Shown piece after piece: positions 60,715-64,000 of a stretch of 64,000 nt of DNA. Source of the DNA: an uncultured Fretibacterium sp. (lineage in GTDB: Bacteria; Synergistota; Synergistia; Synergistales; Aminobacteriaceae). The stretch spans positions 1 to 64,000 of the forward strand of contig NZ_CAUUWA010000001.1 of assembly GCF_963548695.1 (NCBI RefSeq). Direction: 5' to 3'. Both the position numbers and the translations under genes were made by a program. Below the pieces are notes generated by a model. The model made no database searches and was not told the origin of the DNA. It saw nothing but the letters and a program-made list of their open reading frames with translations. Each line of letters starts with the position of its first letter. Position 1 is the first letter of the stretch.

Positions 60715-62388
60715 ATGACGGTACCGAGCGATATCGAAATTGCCCAGGCGGCGAAGATGAGCCCCATAACGGAGGTTGCGAAGAAGCTGGGGATCTCCGG
60801 GGACGATCTTGAGCTCTACGGCAAGTACAAGGCCAAGGTGCAGCCCCAGGTGCTCAAAGGGCTCAAGGACAAGCCGGACGGTAAGTTGGTCCTCGTGACG
60901 GCGATAACCCCGACGCCGGCGGGCGAGGGGAAGACCACGACGAGCGTGGGCCTGACCGATGGATTGTCCAAGATCGGCAAAAAGGTCTGCGTCGCTCTGC
61001 GCGAGCCCTCCCTGGGGCCCAGCTTCGGGGTCAAGGGCGGCGCGGCGGGCGGCGGCTACGCCCAGGTGGTTCCGATGGAGGACATCAACCTCCACTTCAC
61101 CGGGGACCTGCACGCCATCACCACGGCCCACAACCTCTGCGCCGCGATGCTGGACAACCACCTCCAGCAGGGCAACGAGCTGAACATCGATCCCCGCCGC
61201 GTCGTCTTCCGCCGCGTGGTGGACTTGAACGAGCGCGCCCTGCGCAAGGTGATCATCGGCCTGGGCGGCCGTACCGAGGGGGTGCCGCGCGAGAGCGGGT
61301 TCGACATCACGGTGGCCTCCGAGGTCATGGCGATCCTCTGCCTCTCCATGGACCTGATGGACCTGAAGGCCCGGCTCTCCAGGATGGTGTTGGCCTACAC
61401 CTACGACGGCAAGCCCGTCACGGCGGGGGACATCGGCGCCGCCGGGTCCATGGCGGCCCTTCTGAAGGACGCCATCAAGCCGAACCTGGTCCAGACGCTC
61501 GAGGGCTCGCCCGCCTTCATCCATGGCGGTCCCTTCGCCAACATCGCCCATGGGTGCAACAGCGTCCAGGCGACGCGCCTGGGCTTGAAGCTGGCCGACT
61601 ACCTGGTCACGGAGGCCGGATTCGGCGGGGACCTGGGGGCCGAGAAGTTCCTGGACATCAAGTGCCGCATGGCCGGCCTCAAGCCGGATGCAGTTGTCGT
61701 CGTCGCGACGGTTCGCGCCCTTAAGATGCACGGCGGCAGAAAGAAGACTGAGCTGGGCAGCGAGGACTTGAAGGCTCTTGAGGCGGGTATCCCCAACCTC
61801 CAGAAGCACATCGAGAACATCCAGAAGTTCGGGCTTCCCGTCGTCGTCGCCATCAACCGCTTCCCGCTGGACACGGAGGCCGAGCTCGCCCTGGTGGAGA
61901 AGAAGTGCGCCGAGCTGGGCGCCTCCTTCGCGCTCTCCGAGGTCTGGGGCAAGGGCGGCGAGGGCGGAGTCGAGCTGGCGAAGAAGGTCGTCGAGGCATG
62001 CGAGAAGCCCTCCGACTTCAAGTTCATCTACAAGCCCGAGATGAGCCCCAAGGAGAAGATGACGGCCATCGCCAAGGAGATCTACGGCGCCGACGGCGTG
62101 GACTTCACGCCCCAAGCCGAGAAGGACCTCGAGCTCATCCACGGGCTGGGCAAGGACGACCTGCTTATCTGCATGGCCAAGACCCAGTACTCCTTCTCCG
62201 ACGACGCCACCAAGGTCGGCCGTCCGAAGGACTTCCGGATCACGGTGCGCGAGGTGCGTCTCTCCGCAGGGGCGGGGTTCCTCGTGGCGGTCACCGGTGC
62301 GATCATGACGATGCCGGGCCTGCCCAAGAAGCCCGCGGCTCTGTCGATCGATGTGGACGAGAACGGGAAGATAACCGGCCTCTTCTAA
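60715..62388 (+). CDS. fhs: Formate-tetrahydrofolate ligase
   Basis: 557 residues; makes 10-formyl-THF from formate, THF and ATP, feeding purine and one-carbon metabolism or the Wood-Ljungdahl methyl branch. The phosphate-binding [17 protein letters not shown] lies at 64-80. Also [41 protein letters not shown] and the C-terminal [26 protein letters not shown] are typical. The length is standard. ATG 60715 has GGAG nine bases upstream; the GTG directly before it is a possible start. A strong terminator follows, so it is a single-gene unit. Confidence 0.97.
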   Translation: MTVPSDIEIAQAAKMSPITEVAKKLGISGDDLELYGKYKAKVQPQVLKGLKDKPDGKLVLVTAITPTPAGEGKTTTSVGLTDGLSKIGKKVCVALREPSLGPSFGVKGGAAGGGYAQVVPMEDINLHFTGDLHAITTAHNLCAAMLDNHLQQGNELNIDPRRVVFRRVVDLNERALRKVIIGLGGRTEGVPRESGFDITVASEVMAILCLSMDLMDLKARLSRMVLAYTYDGKPVTAGDIGAAGSMAALLKDAIKPNLVQTLEGSPAFIHGGPFANIAHGCNSVQATRLGLKLADYLVTEAGFGGDLGAEKFLDIKCRMAGLKPDAVVVVATVRALKMHGGRKKTELGSEDLKALEAGIPNLQKHIENIQKFGLPVVVAINRFPLDTEAELALVEKKCAELGASFALSEVWGKGGEGGVELAKKVVEACEKPSDFKFIYKPEMSPKEKMTAIAKEIYGADGVDFTPQAEKDLELIHGLGKDDLLICMAKTQYSFSDDATKVGRPKDFRITVREVRLSAGAGFLVAVTGAIMTMPGLPKKPAALSIDVDENGKITGLF

Positions 62389-62410
62389 CGTTGCATGTCC
62401 TTATACGAAA

Positions 62411-62450
62411 ACGAGGGCTCCTGGCGGTAGGCCGGGAGCCCTCGTTTTTA
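62411..62450 (+). terminator. Rho-independent terminator of fhs
   Basis: CGAGGGCTCC and GGAGCCCTCG form a perfect 10-bp stem around a twelve-base loop, followed by TTTTTA, about 25 bases after the fhs stop. Confidence 0.82.
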
Positions 62451-62501
62451 TGACGAGATGAGATAAGAGGAGACCCCTTTGGCAGAAGAACCCCAGGGAG
62501 T

Positions 62502-63251
62502 CTATCTGGAGTTCAGGAGCGCGGTGTTTCGCGCCTCGAGCGCGCGCTCCGCCTTGATGCAGGCCCTCAGGATTTTTTCCCATCGCTCGCCTCGCTCGGC
62601 ATCGGGCGAGGCGAGTATCATCTCGGCCTCCTCGTCCAAGGCGTCCAATGCGCCTTTCAGCGCGTTCTCCGCCTCCCTGGGGGCGGCGCTGGGATCAGAG
62701 TACTGGAGGGAGTCCGCCAGCGCGAGGAATGGAGCGATCCGCTCCCGATCGCCGGCGACAATGCCTTTCAGGTCCTCGGCCATGTCCCTCACGCGCGTGG
62801 CCGCCGCCGCCAGATTTTGGCGTCCCTGTCGCCCTTCCCTGCGGTCCGCCCCGCTCAGCTTCAGCATGGCCATGTTGGTGAGAAGGAGCGGAATCAGGAA
62901 GATGGCCAGGCCGACGATGTGAATCAGGAAATAGGTGGTGACGGAAAACTCCATACGGGCGTTCGTCACGGCCATGGCGATGACGAAGATGAAGTAGAGG
63001 GCGAGCGGGTAGATATGGGAGAATCCGTGGGGAACCTCCCTGCCCGCGTTGCTTCGGATCACGATCCGAGAGGCGAAGAGGGTGCCCAACAGGGCGGTGA
63101 AGGCCAGGAACCCCATGGACATCCAGAAGGTGGTCCCTCGCGCCTCGGGGGTCGTCAGGAACCAGACGCAGACCCCCGCCACCACCGCGACCAGAAACAG
63201 CAGAAGAAAGAGATTGAAGATATGCCGAACCTTGTTGGTTGCTTTACTCAT
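62502..63251 (-). CDS. Membrane protein of unknown function with C-terminal coiled-coil region
   Basis: 249 residues. Four hydrophobic helices (about 11-32, 40-60, 80-98 and 108-132) are followed by a soluble, helix-rich C-terminal half (SPDAERGERWEKILRACIKAERALEARNT). No family recognised. It starts 31 bases after the stop of the zinc-ribbon/SPFH gene on the same strand, so the two are likely co-expressed and may form a membrane complex. Confidence 0.8.
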   Translation of the reverse strand: MSKATNKVRHIFNLFLLLFLVAVVAGVCVWFLTTPEARGTTFWMSMGFLAFTALLGTLFASRIVIRSNAGREVPHGFSHIYPLALYFIFVIAMAVTNARMEFSVTTYFLIHIVGLAIFLIPLLLTNMAMLKLSGADRREGRQGRQNLAAAATRVRDMAEDLKGIVAGDRERIAPFLALADSLQYSDPSAAPREAENALKGALDALDEEAEMILASPDAERGERWEKILRACIKAERALEARNTALLNSR

Positions 63252-63282
63252 ATTGTTTTCCCCTTTCCGTCACATGCTTTTG

Positions 63283-64000
63283 TCAGTTTTGAGGGATTTT
63301 GCCCTCCGCGTTCCTGCCGCACTGGGAACAGAAGGCCGCATCAGGGGTAAGCGCCGCGCCGCACTCGCACACCCTTGGGATCGGCTTGCCGCATTGGGAG
63401 CAAAAACGAGCATCGGCGGTTATTTTCGCACCGCAATGAGGGCAGCCGGGGGTCAGGGATGCGCCGCATGAGGGACAGAAGCGCCCCTCGCCGCAGGCCT
63501 TGCCGCACTTGGGGCAGGTACGCGGTGCGCTCGGGGAGGGGTTCGGGGGCGGCGTTGTTGGCCCTTCGGACGCTGCGGGTGTGGGGACGGGCTGCTGTGG
63601 TGCGCCGGTTGGGGACGAGTTGAGGAATTGCCCCATCTGGGAGGCCATCTGCCCGAAGGCTCCCCCCATGCCCAGGCCCGCGCCGAGCCCCATGCCGGCC
63701 CCGAGCAGGGGATTTCCCCCTCCGCCTCCGTCGCCGGAGCCCGAGGCTTGGGCCATCTCCTCCATCGCGTCGAAGGAGCGCATCTGCTGGTAGTTGTAGC
63801 CCATGACGTTCATGCGCGCCCGCTCGCTCATCGCCTTTTTCAGATCCTGGACGGCCTCGTCGTCCTCGGGCACGTTGACGGACCCGAGGAAGAAGTTTGT
63901 GGGCTCGATGCCGTACTCCTCGAATACGGGGCGCACCTCCTCCACGGCCTCGTCCGACATGTCCTTGAGGTAGGCGCTGATGTCGAAGATGTTGATCTTC
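63283..64000 (-). CDS. SPFH/virion-core-like protein with three C-terminal zinc ribbons, N-terminus outside window
   Basis: The open reading frame continues past base 64000, so only the C-terminal ~238 residues are seen. It begins INIFDISAYLKD...VRPVFEEYGIEPTNFFLGSVNVPED, an SPFH-like band of the YdjI/virion core type, followed by a Gly/Met-rich spacer (LGAGMGLGAGLGMGGAF). Three double-CxxC zinc ribbons close it: CPKCGKACGEGRFCPSCG, CPHCGAKI...FCSQCG, and CECGAAL...FCSQCG. Such proteins scaffold membrane microdomains in other bacteria. It likely acts with the following membrane protein. Confidence 0.78.
   Translation of the reverse strand, partial: KINIFDISAYLKDMSDEAVEEVRPVFEEYGIEPTNFFLGSVNVPEDDEAVQDLKKAMSERARMNVMGYNYQQMRSFDAMEEMAQASGSGDGGGGGNPLLGAGMGLGAGLGMGGAFGQMASQMGQFLNSSPTGAPQQPVPTPAASEGPTTPPPNPSPSAPRTCPKCGKACGEGRFCPSCGASLTPGCPHCGAKITADARFCSQCGKPIPRVCECGAALTPDAAFCSQCGRNAEGKIPQN

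Overview
The window (64 kb, GC-rich except for a few AT-rich islands) is a bacterial chromosome segment. It pairs an LPS-type outer-membrane toolkit (kdsA, kdsB, kdsD, a heptose-type hldE, dTDP-sugar genes) with Gram-positive-flavoured housekeeping genes (YhaM-like nuclease, CoaX, YugP peptidase, dGK/dCK-type deoxynucleoside kinase, PASTA protein, fhs). Together with the high GC this suggests an anaerobic diderm such as Synergistota. That is an inference; no rRNA or tRNA gene was seen to confirm it.

Layout. 1-4 kb (minus strand): an edge-truncated sugar isomerase, then recN, nadK and dcd. 4-10 kb (plus): a YhaM-like HD nuclease overlapping an rRNA/tRNA pseudouridine synthase, a YibE/F membrane protein, Ppx/GppA, a SYLF lipid-binding protein and a PAS-GGDEF diguanylate cyclase. 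10-16 kb: a Gfo/Idh oxidoreductase, a cold-shock gene with a clear promoter and terminator, coaX-dus, an AtpZ-like orphan, a DegT aminotransferase and a YugP zinc peptidase. 16-25 kb (plus): a tightly packed housekeeping operon, rsmB-PASTA-rpe-rodZ-like-rimO-pgpA-cinA-recA.

24.9-36.6 kb (plus) is the standout accessory region. Five co-directional genes start 88 bp after recA and end at a terminator: a 1164-aa SNF2-type helicase with a C-terminal DUF3883-like domain, a DUF1156 DNA methyltransferase, an ABC-like AAA ATPase, a DUF4276 Toprim-like protein, and a 1111-aa protein joining an Swt1-like HEPN domain (with an intact R-x4-H motif) to a DUF499 P-loop ATPase. I read this as a modification-based anti-phage locus. 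The ATPase/DUF4276 pair looks like a second, OLD-like module nested inside it. The methyltransferase gene has an AT-rich core that suggests mosaic exchange.

36.8-50.1 kb (minus) is an LPS/Kdo and surface-sugar cluster transcribed kdsA-kdsD-[AlbA_2 regulator]-kdsB-GT8-GT8-rfbB-rfbA-fdtA-fdtB-GT4-hldE. HldE carries an unexpected in-frame C-terminal DUF488 domain, and the AlbA_2/Schlafen-type gene with a repeat-rich spacer splits the Kdo genes. 50.5-54.4 kb (plus): a MoxR-DUF58-transglutaminase operon. 54.5-64 kb: a DUF2179 membrane protein, a second PAS-GGDEF protein, a deoxynucleoside kinase, a small basic coiled-coil protein, the decayed tail of a chemotaxis receptor, a cysteine-containing secreted orphan, an acidic TPR-like protein, fhs with a strong terminator, a membrane protein, and an edge-truncated SPFH-type protein ending in three zinc ribbons.
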